Below, one piece after another: positions 32,881 through 42,364 of a DNA stretch of 64,000 bases. The notes below the pieces were generated by a model. The model did not search any database and had not been told where the DNA came from. It was given only the letters and a program-made list of their open reading frames with translations. The stretch covers positions 248,001 to 312,000 of the forward strand of contig NZ_JBPZGY010000001.1 of the NCBI RefSeq assembly GCF_051857535.1. Direction: 5' to 3'. Source of the stretch: Roseateles_B sp051857535. GTDB lineage: Bacteria; Pseudomonadota; Gammaproteobacteria; Burkholderiales; Burkholderiaceae_C. A program made the translations under genes and the position numbers. The first letter of the stretch is position 1. Each line of letters starts with the position of its first letter.

Positions 32881-35058
32881 ATGGACCTGGACGCAGCCCT
32901 GCAGACCTTCATTGCCGAGAGCCGTGAGCTGTTGACTGAGATGGAGTCCGCCCTGCTGGGGCTGGACCAGGGCAGCGAACCGGGCCAACTGGGCGAGGCG
33001 GTCAATGCCATCTTCCGAGCGGCGCACACCATCAAGGGATCGTCCGGCCTCTTCGGTCTGGACCACATCGTGGCCTTCACCCACGTGACCGAAAGCGTGC
33101 TGGACGAGGTGCGTGATGGGCGCGTCGCCATCGACGAAGAGCTGGTGGTGCTGCTGCTGTCCTGCTGCGACCACATCAGCGCCCTGATCGAGCTGCTGGC
33201 GGGTGGGCAGCTCACGTCCACCGAGGCCAGCGAAGCCTCGGGCGCCCCGCTGCTGGCGCAGCTCAAGCGCTATCTGCAGCCGCCGCCGCATGCCGTCGCC
33301 ATGCCAGAGGCGCAGGTGGAGCGCATCGCCCGGCAGAGCGACGACACCGATGAACACTGGCACATCTCGCTGCGCTTCGGCCCGGACGTTCTTCGAATGG
33401 GGCTGGATCCGCTGTCTTTCCTGCGCTACCTGGGCAAGCTGGGGCGCATCGTTGGCATCGCCACGCTGCCGGATGCGCTGCCCGCGGCACCGGCCATGGA
33501 TCCCGAGACCTGCTACCTGGGCTTCGAGATCGCCTTCTCCAGCGTGGCAGACAAGGCGGCCATCGAGAACGTGTTCGAGTTCGTCCGCGATGACTGCCAG
33601 CTGCGCATCCTGCCGCCCCACAGCCGCATCGGGGACTTCCTGGCCCTGATCGAGGACCTGCCTGAAGCGAACCTGCGCCTGGGCGAGATCCTGGTGGCCT
33701 GCGGCAGCGTCACGGCCCGCGAGCTGGAGCGGGCCCTGGCCCTGCAGTCCCAGGCGCCGGGCGGTGTGGAGGCCGCGCCCCTGCTGGGCAACATCCTGGT
33801 GGACAACGAGGTCGTGCAGCCCGCCGTGGTGGAGGCCGCCCTCGCACGCCAGAAGCAGATGGTGGAGCGCCAGAAGGGCGGCGGCGATGCACGCGGCGCG
33901 GAGAGCCGCTCCATCCGCATCGACGCCGAACGCCTGGACCAGCTGATCGACCTGGTCGGCGAGTTGATCATCGCGGGCGCCAGCGCCGATTTGCTGGCTC
34001 GCCAGCTGGACCATTCCGAGCTGCGCGAAGCGACCTCGCGCATGGCGAGCCTGGTGCAGGATGTCCGGGACACGGCCCTGCAGCTGCGCATGGTCAAGAT
34101 CGGTGCCACCTTCAACCGCTTCCAGCGCGTGGTGCATGACGTGGCGCGCGAGCTGGACAAGGACATAGGACTGCAGATCAGCGGTGAGGACGCGGAGCTC
34201 GACAAGACCGTGATCGAGAAGATCGGCGACCCCCTGATGCACCTGGTGCGCAATGCCATGGACCACGGCATCGAGAGCGCCGAGATGCGGCTGGCCCGGG
34301 GCAAGCCGGCCAAGGGCCTGGTGCGGCTCAATGCCTTCCATGACTCCGGCAGCATCGTGATCGAGGTCAGCGACGACGGCGGCGGCCTGCGCCGGGACCG
34401 CATCCTGGCCAAGGCCGTGGAACGTGGCTTGGTGGAACCCGAGGCGCGTCTCAGCGATCAGGAAGTCTTCCAGCTGATCTTCGAGCCCGGCTTCTCCACG
34501 GCAGAGCAGATCACCAATCTATCCGGCCGCGGCGTGGGCATGGACGTGGTCAAGCGCAACATCACCGCCCTGCGCGGCACCGTGGGCATCAACAGCCAGG
34601 AAGGTGTGGGCACCACGGTTAGTGTGCGCCTGCCCCTGACGCTGGCCATCATCGACGGCTTCCTGATCAATGTGGGCGGCGCCGTCTTCGTCGTGCCCCT
34701 GGACATGATCGAGGAATGCATCGAGCTGCGCGCCGAGACCGGGCAGGACTTCTGCAACCTGCGCGGCGAGGTGCTCCCGCTGATCCGCCTGCGTGACGCG
34801 CTGGAGATCGACGCCGACCCGCCACGCCGCGAGAGCGTTGTCGTCGTGCGCAGCAATGGTCAGCAGGCCGGCCTCGTGGTCGACGCCCTGCTGGGCGAGT
34901 TCCAGACCGTCATCAAGCCGCTGAGCCGGGTCTTTTCCCAGGTGCGCTGCATCAGCGGCTCCACCATCCTGGGCAGCGGTGAGGTGGCGCTGATCCTGGA
35001 TGTCGTGGCCTTGCTGGGCAGCGCTTCCTCTTCACAAGGTTTGGCCCGGCTGGGCTGA
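32881..35058 (+). CDS. cheA: Chemotaxis histidine kinase CheA
   Basis: A 725-residue kinase. The P1 phosphotransfer domain carries His49 (AAHTIKGSSG). The region from about 145 to 330 holds one or two segments not like the usual P2 domain. P3 dimerisation begins near 345 (IRIDAERLDQLIDLVGELII). The P4 ATPase has the N box HLVRNAMDHGIE, G1 SDDGGGL and G2 LSGRGVGMDVVK. The P5 CheW-like domain is C-terminal. The enzyme is complete and should phosphorylate the CheY, CheB and REC-EAL proteins of this operon. It starts 4 bases after the STAS gene. The residues after P5 (SSSQGLARLG) are a short tail without a receiver domain. Confidence 0.95.
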   Translation: MDLDAALQTFIAESRELLTEMESALLGLDQGSEPGQLGEAVNAIFRAAHTIKGSSGLFGLDHIVAFTHVTESVLDEVRDGRVAIDEELVVLLLSCCDHISALIELLAGGQLTSTEASEASGAPLLAQLKRYLQPPPHAVAMPEAQVERIARQSDDTDEHWHISLRFGPDVLRMGLDPLSFLRYLGKLGRIVGIATLPDALPAAPAMDPETCYLGFEIAFSSVADKAAIENVFEFVRDDCQLRILPPHSRIGDFLALIEDLPEANLRLGEILVACGSVTARELERALALQSQAPGGVEAAPLLGNILVDNEVVQPAVVEAALARQKQMVERQKGGGDARGAESRSIRIDAERLDQLIDLVGELIIAGASADLLARQLDHSELREATSRMASLVQDVRDTALQLRMVKIGATFNRFQRVVHDVARELDKDIGLQISGEDAELDKTVIEKIGDPLMHLVRNAMDHGIESAEMRLARGKPAKGLVRLNAFHDSGSIVIEVSDDGGGLRRDRILAKAVERGLVEPEARLSDQEVFQLIFEPGFSTAEQITNLSGRGVGMDVVKRNITALRGTVGINSQEGVGTTVSVRLPLTLAIIDGFLINVGGAVFVVPLDMIEECIELRAETGQDFCNLRGEVLPLIRLRDALEIDADPPRRESVVVVRSNGQQAGLVVDALLGEFQTVIKPLSRVFSQVRCISGSTILGSGEVALILDVVALLGSASSSQGLARLG

Positions 35059-35088
35059 GGGGCCGAAGTGCCCAACGAAAGGGACACC

Positions 35089-36789
35089 ATGTTTGCCAAA
35101 GTCTCCTTGAAAGCCAAGATCGTCACGTTGCTGGTGGTGGCCCTGCTGGCCTTGCTGAGCGTCATCCTGATCGCCTTCCTGGGCCTGAAGAAGGACTCGG
35201 AGATGCTGACCGAGATCAGCGGCAACCGCCTGCCCTCGGTGCAGGCTCTGCTGGTGATCAGCGAGGCTCAGACTGCGATTCGCTCTGCCAGCCGCGCCAT
35301 CGATGCCATCGCGGCCTACCCGGAGGAGTTCAAGGAACTCGAGCGCCACCTGCAGCGCAAGGTGGACAGCTGGGCGCGCGTCGACAAGGCCTGGAAGATC
35401 TACGAGCCGCTGCCGCAGGAGCCCGAAGAAGCGCAGGTCTGGAAGCAGTTCGTCAAGGACTGGGAGGCCTGGCGCGCCGGCGATGCCAAGATCTCGGACA
35501 TCGCCAAGCAGATCCTGCGTGCAGGCGATGCCAAGCAGCGCGCCCAGCTCTTCCCGGCCTTGCACCAGGCTCTGAACGCCAACCGCGAGAACTTCCGCAC
35601 GGCTGAGGCCGGCATCAACAAGCTGACCGACCTGAATGCAGGCTACGCCGATGCAGCCGCCAAGCAGGCCGCCGAGTCCTCGGCCCGGGCGCAGACGCTG
35701 ATGTACACGGCTTCCGCCGTGTCGCTGATCATCCTCGTCGTGCTGGGCTTCTTCATCATCAATGCCGTCATGCGCCAGCTCGGCGGCGACCCGGCGTATG
35801 CGGCGGAAGTCGTGCAGAAGGTGGCCAACGGCGACCTGACCACGGACATCGCGTTGAAGACCGGCGACACCACCAGCCTGCTGGCCGCCATGAAGACCAT
35901 GGTGGACAAGCTCAGCCACGTGGTCTCTGAGGTGTCCAGCGGCGCGGCCGGCATCACCGGCGCGGCCGAGCAGGTCAGCGCCACGGCCCAGACCCTGTCT
36001 CAGGCCACCAACGAGCAGGCGGCCGGGGTCGAGGAAACCAGTGCCTCGGTGGAGCAGATGACGGCCTCGATCTCGCAGAACACCGAGAACGCCAAGGTCA
36101 CGGACGCCATGGCCAGCAAGGCCGCCACCGAAGCGGCGGAGGGTGGCGATGCGGTCAAGGCCACCGTGGCGGCCATGAAGCAGATCGCCAAGAAGATCGT
36201 CATCATCGACGACATCGCCTACCAGACCAACCTGCTGGCTTTGAACGCGGCCATCGAGGCGGCCCGGGCCGGCGAGCACGGCAAGGGCTTCGCGGTCGTG
36301 GCGGCCGAGGTGCGCAAGCTGGCCGAGCGCAGCCAGGTCGCTGCCCAGGAGATCGGCGAGGTGGCCTCCAACAGCGTGGACCTGGCCGAGCGCGCCGGCC
36401 AGCTGCTGGACGAGATCGTGCCCAGCATCAAGAAGACCTCGGACCTCGTGCAGGAGATCACCGCGGCCTCGGAGGAGCAGTCTTCCGGCGTGTCGCAGAT
36501 CAATGCCGCCATCGGCCAGCTGAGCCAGACGACCCAGCAGAACGCCGCCAGCTCCGAGGAACTGGCGGCCACTGCCGAGGAGATGAGCAGCCAGGCCGAA
36601 GAGCTGCAGAGCATCATCGCCTTCTTCCGCACCCGGCATGACGGCGGCATGGCCGCCGCGCCGCAGCGTCATCGCACGGCAGCGGCCGTGGCGCGCAGGC
36701 CGGCACAGCGCTCGGCGCGGGCCGCAGGCGAGGGCAGGGCTGCCTTTGCCGATGGCGAGCTGGACGAGTCGCAGTTCGCAAAGTACTGA
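35089..36789 (+). CDS. Methyl-accepting chemotaxis protein
   Basis: A 566-residue receptor from ATG 35089 (AAAGGG seven bases upstream); a GTG at 35068 is less likely. One transmembrane helix lies at about 10-30, a periplasmic helical sensor domain of about 170 residues (four-helix-bundle like, rich in Glu/Lys) follows, and the second membrane helix is at about 210-230 (LIILVVLGFFIINAVM). Then come a HAMP-like linker and the signalling hairpin with DDIAYQTNLLALNAAIEAAR. No cache fold is obvious. The C-terminus ends QFAKY, without the NWETF-type pentapeptide that docks CheR and CheB in enterobacteria. It may be the main input of this operon; the ligand is unknown. Confidence 0.93.
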   Translation: MFAKVSLKAKIVTLLVVALLALLSVILIAFLGLKKDSEMLTEISGNRLPSVQALLVISEAQTAIRSASRAIDAIAAYPEEFKELERHLQRKVDSWARVDKAWKIYEPLPQEPEEAQVWKQFVKDWEAWRAGDAKISDIAKQILRAGDAKQRAQLFPALHQALNANRENFRTAEAGINKLTDLNAGYADAAAKQAAESSARAQTLMYTASAVSLIILVVLGFFIINAVMRQLGGDPAYAAEVVQKVANGDLTTDIALKTGDTTSLLAAMKTMVDKLSHVVSEVSSGAAGITGAAEQVSATAQTLSQATNEQAAGVEETSASVEQMTASISQNTENAKVTDAMASKAATEAAEGGDAVKATVAAMKQIAKKIVIIDDIAYQTNLLALNAAIEAARAGEHGKGFAVVAAEVRKLAERSQVAAQEIGEVASNSVDLAERAGQLLDEIVPSIKKTSDLVQEITAASEEQSSGVSQINAAIGQLSQTTQQNAASSEELAATAEEMSSQAEELQSIIAFFRTRHDGGMAAAPQRHRTAAAVARRPAQRSARAAGEGRAAFADGELDESQFAKY

Positions 36790-36805
36790 AGCAGGGGAGG
36801 CCGGG

Positions 36806-37348
36806 ATGAACGCCATTGTTCCCAGCAGCGCCGTGCGGCACGAACCGCCCCGGCAGGAGACGGCGCAGTACCTGACCTTCGCCCTGGGCGACGAGATCTA
36901 CGCCATAGGCATTCTCTCGATCAAGGAGATCATCGAGTTCGGTGGCATCACCAACGTGCCCATGATGCCGCCCGCCATCCGCGGTGTGATCAATCTGCGC
37001 GGCGCCGTGGTGCCGGTGATGGACCTTGCGCAGCGCTTCGGACGGCCCTCCAGCCCGGTCACCAAGAAGACCTGCATCGTCATCGTCGAACAGGAAAGCG
37101 AAGGCGAGCAGCATGTGATCGGCGTGGTGGTGGATTCGGTGCATGCCGTGCAGGACATTCCCGGCGCGGACATCGAGCCCGCGCCCAGCTTCGGCCTGCG
37201 CATCGCACCGGATTTCGTCGCGGGCATGGGCAAGGTGGAGGGCCGCTTCGTCATCGTGCTGGCCATGGATGCCGTGCTTTCCGTAGTGGACCTGTCCGCC
37301 CTGGGTGCCGGGGCCGAGGCCGCCACGAAGCAGCTTCCGGCCAGCTGA
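36806..37348 (+). CDS. cheW: Chemotaxis coupling protein CheW
   Basis: A 180-residue adaptor that links receptors to the P5 domain of CheA. The typical CheW fold is seen from QYLTFALGDEIYAIGILSI through VPMMPPAIRGVINLRGAVVP and VMDLAQRFG to the C-terminal GVVVDSVHAVQDIPG. ATG 36806 follows GGGAGG. It lies 16 bases after the receptor gene and 17 before cheR. A short Ala-rich tail follows the fold. With cheA, the receptors and cheR/cheB it completes a full adaptation-capable array. Confidence 0.94.
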   Translation: MNAIVPSSAVRHEPPRQETAQYLTFALGDEIYAIGILSIKEIIEFGGITNVPMMPPAIRGVINLRGAVVPVMDLAQRFGRPSSPVTKKTCIVIVEQESEGEQHVIGVVVDSVHAVQDIPGADIEPAPSFGLRIAPDFVAGMGKVEGRFVIVLAMDAVLSVVDLSALGAGAEAATKQLPAS

Positions 37349-37365
37349 GAGCCTGGGCGGGGCGC

Positions 37366-38166
37366 ATGCAGGAGATCAGCACACAGGAGTTCGCCTGCTT
37401 CCAGGAGTTCATCTTCCGGGAGGCGGGCATCACCCTGGGTGACAACAAGCGGGCTCTGGTGTCCGGGCGGCTCGACAAGCGCCTTCGCCACTACAAGCTC
37501 GGCAGCTTCAGCGAATACCTGCGGCTGCTGGACAGCGGCAGGGAACCGCTGGAGCGCCAGCATGCGATCGACCTGCTGACGACCAACGAGACCTACTTCT
37601 TCCGCGAGCCCGCCCATTTTCAGCTGTTGCGGGAGTGCGCGCAGCAGGCGCGCCAGCAAGGGCGCCCCCTGCGCGTGTGGAGTGCGGCCTGCTCCAGCGG
37701 CGAAGAGCCCTACAGCATCGCCATGGTCCTGGACGACGAGCTCGGCGCCGGCCGCTGGGAGGTGGTGGGCACCGACATCTGCACCCGCATGCTGGGCAGG
37801 GCCCGCAGGGGCCACTATCCGGAAAGCCGGGCCAGCCACCTGCCGGATGCCTTGCGCCGCCGCTATTGCCTCAAGGGCCTGGGACCGCATGCAGGGACCA
37901 TGCTGGTGGAGAAGGGCTTGCGCCAGCAGGTGCGGTTCGAGCAGCTCAATCTCTGCCGGCCCCTGCCGCCCCTGGGCAGCTTCGACCTCATCTTCCTGCG
38001 CAATGTGTTGATCTACTTCAACGTGCAGACCAAGCGGCAGGTGGTGGCCCGGCTCGCGGGGCAGCTGCGTTGTGGCGGCCTGCTGCTGGTGGGCCATTCC
38101 GAAACGCTCAACGACGTCAGCGATGCGCTGGTGGCCGTGCGGCCCTCGGTCTACCGCAAGCCCTGA
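37366..38166 (+). CDS. cheR: Chemotaxis protein methyltransferase CheR
   Basis: A 266-residue SAM-dependent methyltransferase that methylates glutamates of receptors. The N-terminal helical domain (about 1-80) contains GDNKRALVSGRLDKRLR and ends with NETYFFRE, a family hallmark. The SAM-binding motif is VWSAACSSGEEPYS, and FDLIFLRNVLIYF is the catalytic-domain motif. The C-terminal end is VGHSETL...PSVYRK. ATG 37366 is the start. It is followed by cheD 10 bases later and cheB beyond that. Confidence 0.95.
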   Translation: MQEISTQEFACFQEFIFREAGITLGDNKRALVSGRLDKRLRHYKLGSFSEYLRLLDSGREPLERQHAIDLLTTNETYFFREPAHFQLLRECAQQARQQGRPLRVWSAACSSGEEPYSIAMVLDDELGAGRWEVVGTDICTRMLGRARRGHYPESRASHLPDALRRRYCLKGLGPHAGTMLVEKGLRQQVRFEQLNLCRPLPPLGSFDLIFLRNVLIYFNVQTKRQVVARLAGQLRCGGLLLVGHSETLNDVSDALVAVRPSVYRKP

Positions 38167-38176
38167 GAGTCAGGCC

Positions 38177-38698
38177 GTGGACAGCGCCCGCACCGAGATC
38201 TACCTGCTGCCGGGCGAGCATGCGGCCGGGCGGGCGCGCTGCCGCATCCGCACCCTGCTGGGCTCCTGCGTGTCCATCACGCTGTGGCATCCGGGCCTGC
38301 GGGTGGGGGCCATGTCCCATTTCCTGCTGCCCGGCGAAGGCAAGCGCTGCGGCCTGGAACTCAACGGGCGCTATGGTGAGGACGCGCTGGCCCTCATGCT
38401 GATGGACCTCAAGATGCTGGGCGCCCCCGCCCAGGACTGCGAGGCCAAGCTCTTCGGCGGCGGTGCGATGTTCCCCTGCGAGGGGCCCTTGGGGGCCGTG
38501 GGATGGCGCAACGGCGAGGCGGCACGCCGCATGCTGGCGCATCAGGGCATCCGGGTGGTGTCGGAAAGCCTGTACGAGGCCGGCCACCGGGAGATCATCT
38601 TCAAGGTGGGCAGCGGCGAGGTCTGGGTCCGCCACGCCCGCCTGCCGGCGGCGGACACGGTGGGTCCCGCGCGGCCCGGGCGTTCGTCGTCCACCTAG
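38177..38698 (+). CDS. cheD: Chemoreceptor glutamine deamidase CheD
   Basis: A 173-residue enzyme that deamidates receptor glutamines, preparing them for methylation, and in some species binds CheC. The catalytic Cys is in LLGSCVSITLW and the His in MSHFLLPG; the downstream KLFGGGAMF is also a family motif. It begins with GTG 38177 because no ATG precedes the conserved N-terminus; the upstream open frame overlaps cheR. CheC is not encoded here. It sits between cheR and cheB, completing the adaptation set. Confidence 0.92.
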   Translation: MDSARTEIYLLPGEHAAGRARCRIRTLLGSCVSITLWHPGLRVGAMSHFLLPGEGKRCGLELNGRYGEDALALMLMDLKMLGAPAQDCEAKLFGGGAMFPCEGPLGAVGWRNGEAARRMLAHQGIRVVSESLYEAGHREIIFKVGSGEVWVRHARLPAADTVGPARPGRSSST

Positions 38699-38713
38699 GC
38701 AGGGAGGAGCAGC

Positions 38714-39793
38714 ATGGCCATCAAGGTGATGATCGTCGACGACTCCGCGGTGGTGCGGCAGGTGCTCAGCGGCCTGCTGCAGCAGGGGGCCGGCATCCAG
38801 GTCACACATGCCGTTTCCGACCCCATCCTGGCGATGGAGCGCATGAAGACCGAGTGGCCCGATGTCATCGTGCTGGACGTGGAAATGCCCCGCATGGACG
38901 GCATCACCTTCCTGCGCAAGATCATGGCCGAGCGGCCCACGCCCGTCGTCATCTGCTCGACCCTGACGGAGAAGGGCACCAAGACCTCCGTCGAGGCGCT
39001 GGCGGCAGGGGCGGTGAGCATCGTCACCAAGCCCAGGCTGGACCTCAAGAACTTTCTCAAGAGCAGTGCGGCAGAACTGGTCTCCGTGGTCAAGGCGGCC
39101 GCCCGCGCCAATGTGTCCCGGCTGGCGAGCCGGGGGGCGCCGCTGGTGGCCACGCCCAAGCTGAGCGCCGACGCCGTGCTGCCGTCCAGCGAGGCGCCGG
39201 CGATGGTGCAGACCACGGAGCAGGTCGTGGCCATCGGCACCTCCACCGGAGGCACGCAGGCGCTCGAGGAGGTGCTGACCCGGCTGCCGCGCGTGTGCCC
39301 GGGCATCGTGATCGTGCAGCACATGCCGGAGAAGTTCACCGCGGCCTTCGCGGCCCGTCTGGACCAACTGTGCGAGATCGCCGTCAAGGAGGCCGAGAAC
39401 AACGACCGCGTGGTGCCAGGCCGAGCCCTGATCGCACCCGGCGGGCGCCACATGCTGCTGCGGCGGCAGGGAGCGCAGTACTTCGTGGAGGTCGTGGACG
39501 GCCCCCTGGTGAATCGGCACCGGCCCTCGGTGGACGTGCTTTTCAGGTCCGTGGCCCGGGCGGCCGGCAACAATGCCTTGGGCATCATCATGACCGGCAT
39601 GGGGGACGACGGTGCGGCCGGACTGCTCGAGATGCACAAGGCCGGCGCGCACACCGTGGCGCAGGACGAGCAGAGCTGCGTGGTCTACGGCATGCCCAAG
39701 GAAGCCGTCAAGCGTGGCGCTGTCGATCGCATCGTGCCGCTGGACCAGGTCGATAGAGAGATACTTGCACAACAAACCAGGCTCGGCCGATAA
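38714..39793 (+). CDS. cheB: Chemotaxis response regulator methylesterase CheB
   Basis: A 359-residue protein: an N-terminal receiver domain with phospho-acceptor Asp55 (VLDVEMPRMDG), a linker, and a C-terminal methylesterase domain (about 165-355). The latter carries the catalytic triad Ser in GTSTGG, His in QHMPEKF and Asp in TGMGDDGAAGLLEM. It removes methyl groups from receptors when phosphorylated by CheA. AGGGAGG precedes ATG 38714. It is the last standard chemotaxis gene; 37 bases on, a REC-EAL gene follows in the same direction. Confidence 0.95.
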   Translation: MAIKVMIVDDSAVVRQVLSGLLQQGAGIQVTHAVSDPILAMERMKTEWPDVIVLDVEMPRMDGITFLRKIMAERPTPVVICSTLTEKGTKTSVEALAAGAVSIVTKPRLDLKNFLKSSAAELVSVVKAAARANVSRLASRGAPLVATPKLSADAVLPSSEAPAMVQTTEQVVAIGTSTGGTQALEEVLTRLPRVCPGIVIVQHMPEKFTAAFAARLDQLCEIAVKEAENNDRVVPGRALIAPGGRHMLLRRQGAQYFVEVVDGPLVNRHRPSVDVLFRSVARAAGNNALGIIMTGMGDDGAAGLLEMHKAGAHTVAQDEQSCVVYGMPKEAVKRGAVDRIVPLDQVDREILAQQTRLGR

Positions 39794-39830
39794 AGGTGGA
39801 GCCTTGATAACAAGGTCAGGGGTGTTAGAG

Positions 39831-41087
39831 ATGTCATCGGAGCTTCGGCCAGGCGCCTCCCCGCCGGGAGGGCTGCTGCACAGTGCCCTCGTGGTCGAGG
39901 ACAGCGTGGTGCAGCGTCAGCATGTGGTGGAGCTGGTCCAGTCCCTGCACTGTGCATGCGTGCTGGAAGCGTCCAACGGCCTCGAGGCCCTGCACCTGCT
40001 GGACGGCCTGCCCGCGGGCCAGGCGGTCTCGCTGCTGATCACCGACATTGACATGCCCGGCATGGACGGCATCGAACTGATCAGCCAGCTGGGTGACCGC
40101 TACCGCGTGGACAACCTGATCGTGATGAGCGCGAGAGACCCACGCCTGCTGGAGACGGTCGAGAGCATGGACGCCGCCGACTTCGTGCCGCGCCTGCTGG
40201 GCACCCTGCCCAAGCCCGTCACCCTCGCGGGCCTTCAGCGCCTGCTGGAGCGTGCGAAAGGCCGGCCTGTGGCCGCCGCCGCGGCCGGTCCCACACCCGC
40301 GGCCTGCCTGGAGGACATCCGCGCCGCCCTCGATGGTGGGCAGTTCGTGCCCTACTTCCAACCCAAGGTGAGCCTGGCCACCGGCCAGCTCAAGGGCGTG
40401 GAAGCCCTGGCACGCTGGCAGCATCCCGAACGCGGTCTGCTGGGGCCGCAGCATTTCATCGGCCGCATCGAAGGCAGCCCGCTGATGGCCCGCTTCACCC
40501 TGGCCATGGTGGAGCAGTCGCTGAAGCAGCTGGTGCAGTGGCTGCGCGCCATGCCGGCCCTCACCCTGTCGGTGAACCTCTCTGCGGATGACCTGGCCGA
40601 CCAGGGCTTCATCGGGCGCCTGACCGAGCTGGTGAATGGCCATGACGTGGCGCCGTCCTCGCTGACCTGGGAAGTCACCGAGACCATGGTGATGCGCAGC
40701 GCCGCCATGGTCGGCCTGGCGCGCCTGGGCCTCAAGGGCTACGGACTCTCCATGGACGACTACGGCATCGGCTACTCCAGCATGCAGACGCTGTCGCGCA
40801 GCCCCTTCACCGAGCTGAAGATCGACCGCGTTTTCGTGGATGGGGCCAGCGAGCGGGCCAACCGCCGCGCCATCCTGATCAGCTCCCTGGACATGGGGCG
40901 CCGGCTGGGCGTGACGACGGTGGGCGAGGGCGTTGAGACGGAGGCCGACTGGCGTCTGCTGCAGGAACTGGGCTGTGACACCGCCCAGGGCTACCTGATC
41001 GCCAAGCCCATGCCCGGCGGGGAGCTGCTGGCCTGGGTGCGCAGCAGCCGGGCCCGCCTGCGGACCCTGGCGCGCCCGCCTGCCTGA
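39831..41087 (+). CDS. Response regulator with EAL cyclic-di-GMP phosphodiesterase domain
   Basis: A 418-residue REC-EAL protein. The receiver domain (about 18-140) has VVEDS and the phosphorylatable Asp in LITDIDMPGMDG. The EAL domain (about 155-405) keeps all catalytic elements: VEALARW, VNLSADDLA, WEVTETMV, SMDDYGIGYSS, LKIDRVFVD, GEGVET and AQGYLIAKPMP. It should therefore cleave c-di-GMP when phosphorylated. Its place after cheB suggests that the local CheA phosphorylates it, making c-di-GMP an output of this chemosensory system. ATG 39831 is the start; the longer upstream frame overlaps cheB. Confidence 0.92.
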   Translation: MSSELRPGASPPGGLLHSALVVEDSVVQRQHVVELVQSLHCACVLEASNGLEALHLLDGLPAGQAVSLLITDIDMPGMDGIELISQLGDRYRVDNLIVMSARDPRLLETVESMDAADFVPRLLGTLPKPVTLAGLQRLLERAKGRPVAAAAAGPTPAACLEDIRAALDGGQFVPYFQPKVSLATGQLKGVEALARWQHPERGLLGPQHFIGRIEGSPLMARFTLAMVEQSLKQLVQWLRAMPALTLSVNLSADDLADQGFIGRLTELVNGHDVAPSSLTWEVTETMVMRSAAMVGLARLGLKGYGLSMDDYGIGYSSMQTLSRSPFTELKIDRVFVDGASERANRRAILISSLDMGRRLGVTTVGEGVETEADWRLLQELGCDTAQGYLIAKPMPGGELLAWVRSSRARLRTLARPPA

Positions 41088-41147
41088 ATCTCACCGGCCC
41101 TTGACCTGGCCGGACCCGCAAGCGCCGTGACCCGCAGGTGCCGCTGC

Positions 41148-41153
41148 TACAGT
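41148..41153 (+). promoter_or_regulatory. Possible -10 box of a leaderless Cds1-like gene
   Basis: TACAGT with a six-base gap to ATG 41160, the same geometry as at clpS and hemN. Confidence 0.4.
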
Positions 41154-41159
41154 GTCCGC

Positions 41160-42293
41160 ATGCAAGCCGCCGCCACGCCCCCCTCCGCGAATGCCTGGGT
41201 CCGCCAGGCCATCGCCCGCATCGAAGCCGATTTCCAACGTTCGGCAGACACCCACCTGATCCCTCTGCCCCTGCCGGGCTTTGCGGGCATCGCCCTCTAC
41301 CTCAAGGACGAGTCCAGCCACCCGACGGGCAGCCTCAAGCACCGCCTGGCGCGCTCGCTGTTTCTGTATGCCCTGTGCAATGGCTGGCTGCGCGAGGGCA
41401 GCACGGTGGTGGAGTCCTCCAGCGGCTCCACCGCGGTGTCCGAGGCCTATTTCGCCCGTCTGCTGGGCCTGCCCTTCGTCGCGGTGATGCCTGCGACGGT
41501 GTCGACGGAGAAGATACGCGCCATCGAGTTCCAGGGTGGGCGCTGCCACCTGGTGCAGGACCCCACGCAGATCTACGTGGAATCCCAGCGCCTGGCCCGC
41601 GAACTGGGTGGCCACTACATGGACCAGTTCACCTACGCAGAACGGGCCACCGACTGGCGCAGCAACAACAATATCGCCGAGTCCATCTTCGACCAGATGC
41701 GCAAGGAAAGCCACCCGGTGCCGCGCTGGATCGTCTGCTCGGCCGGCACCGGCGGCACCCTGGCCACCATGGGGCGTTATGTGCGCTACTCGCGGCACCT
41801 GACTCAGGTCTGCGGCGCGGACGCCGAGCGCTCGGTGTTCTTCGATCACTACCTCAGCCGCGACCCGGCGCTGCGCATCGAGCAGGGCTCGCGCATCGAG
41901 GGCATCGGCCGACCGCGTGTGGAGGCCAGCTTCCTGCCTGACGTGATCGATGCCATGGTCAAGCTGCCCGACGTCTGGTCCGTGGCGGCGATGCTGGCGC
42001 TCAGCGAGCGCCTGGGCCGGCCGGTCGGCCCCTCCACCGGCACCAACCTCCTGGCGGCCCTGGCCTGCGCGCGGCAGATGTGCCGAGAGGGCGAGCAGGG
42101 CTCGGTCGTGACCCTGCTGTGCGACAGCGGCGAACGCTACCGCCACACCTACTTCGATCCCGCCTGGCGGCTTGGTCAGGGCCTGGACTGCGAGCGTGAG
42201 ACCGCGCAGATCCAGGACCTGCTGGAGTCCGGCGCCTGGCCGGCGCCGCTGCTGTCAGGCTGGCAGTTGGCGGGTGAGCTGCAGGCCGGCTGA
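41160..42293 (+). CDS. PLP-dependent cysteine synthase/desulfhydrase family enzyme (Cds1-like)
   Basis: A 377-residue fold-type II PLP enzyme. The PLP Lys is in HPTGSLKHRLARSLF, ESSSGSTAVSEAYFARLLG binds the phosphate or substrate, and SAGTGGTLATMGRY is the glycine loop for PLP phosphate. The overall pattern resembles the Cds1-type L-cysteine desulfhydrases rather than CysK, and a loosely related cysteine synthase activity is possible. It would degrade or form cysteine, giving or using sulfide. ATG 41160 has no ribosome binding site; a TACAGT -10-like box ends six bases before it, so the mRNA may be leaderless. No sulfur genes are near, and the gene is monocistronic. Confidence 0.85.
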   Translation: MQAAATPPSANAWVRQAIARIEADFQRSADTHLIPLPLPGFAGIALYLKDESSHPTGSLKHRLARSLFLYALCNGWLREGSTVVESSSGSTAVSEAYFARLLGLPFVAVMPATVSTEKIRAIEFQGGRCHLVQDPTQIYVESQRLARELGGHYMDQFTYAERATDWRSNNNIAESIFDQMRKESHPVPRWIVCSAGTGGTLATMGRYVRYSRHLTQVCGADAERSVFFDHYLSRDPALRIEQGSRIEGIGRPRVEASFLPDVIDAMVKLPDVWSVAAMLALSERLGRPVGPSTGTNLLAALACARQMCREGEQGSVVTLLCDSGERYRHTYFDPAWRLGQGLDCERETAQIQDLLESGAWPAPLLSGWQLAGELQAG

Positions 42294-42364
42294 GGCGGCG
42301 GTCCGAGGTCGCGAGCGCGCCAGTTCGCGCGGCACCGCTGCCGGCGCGCCGGCTCCCATGCCGC

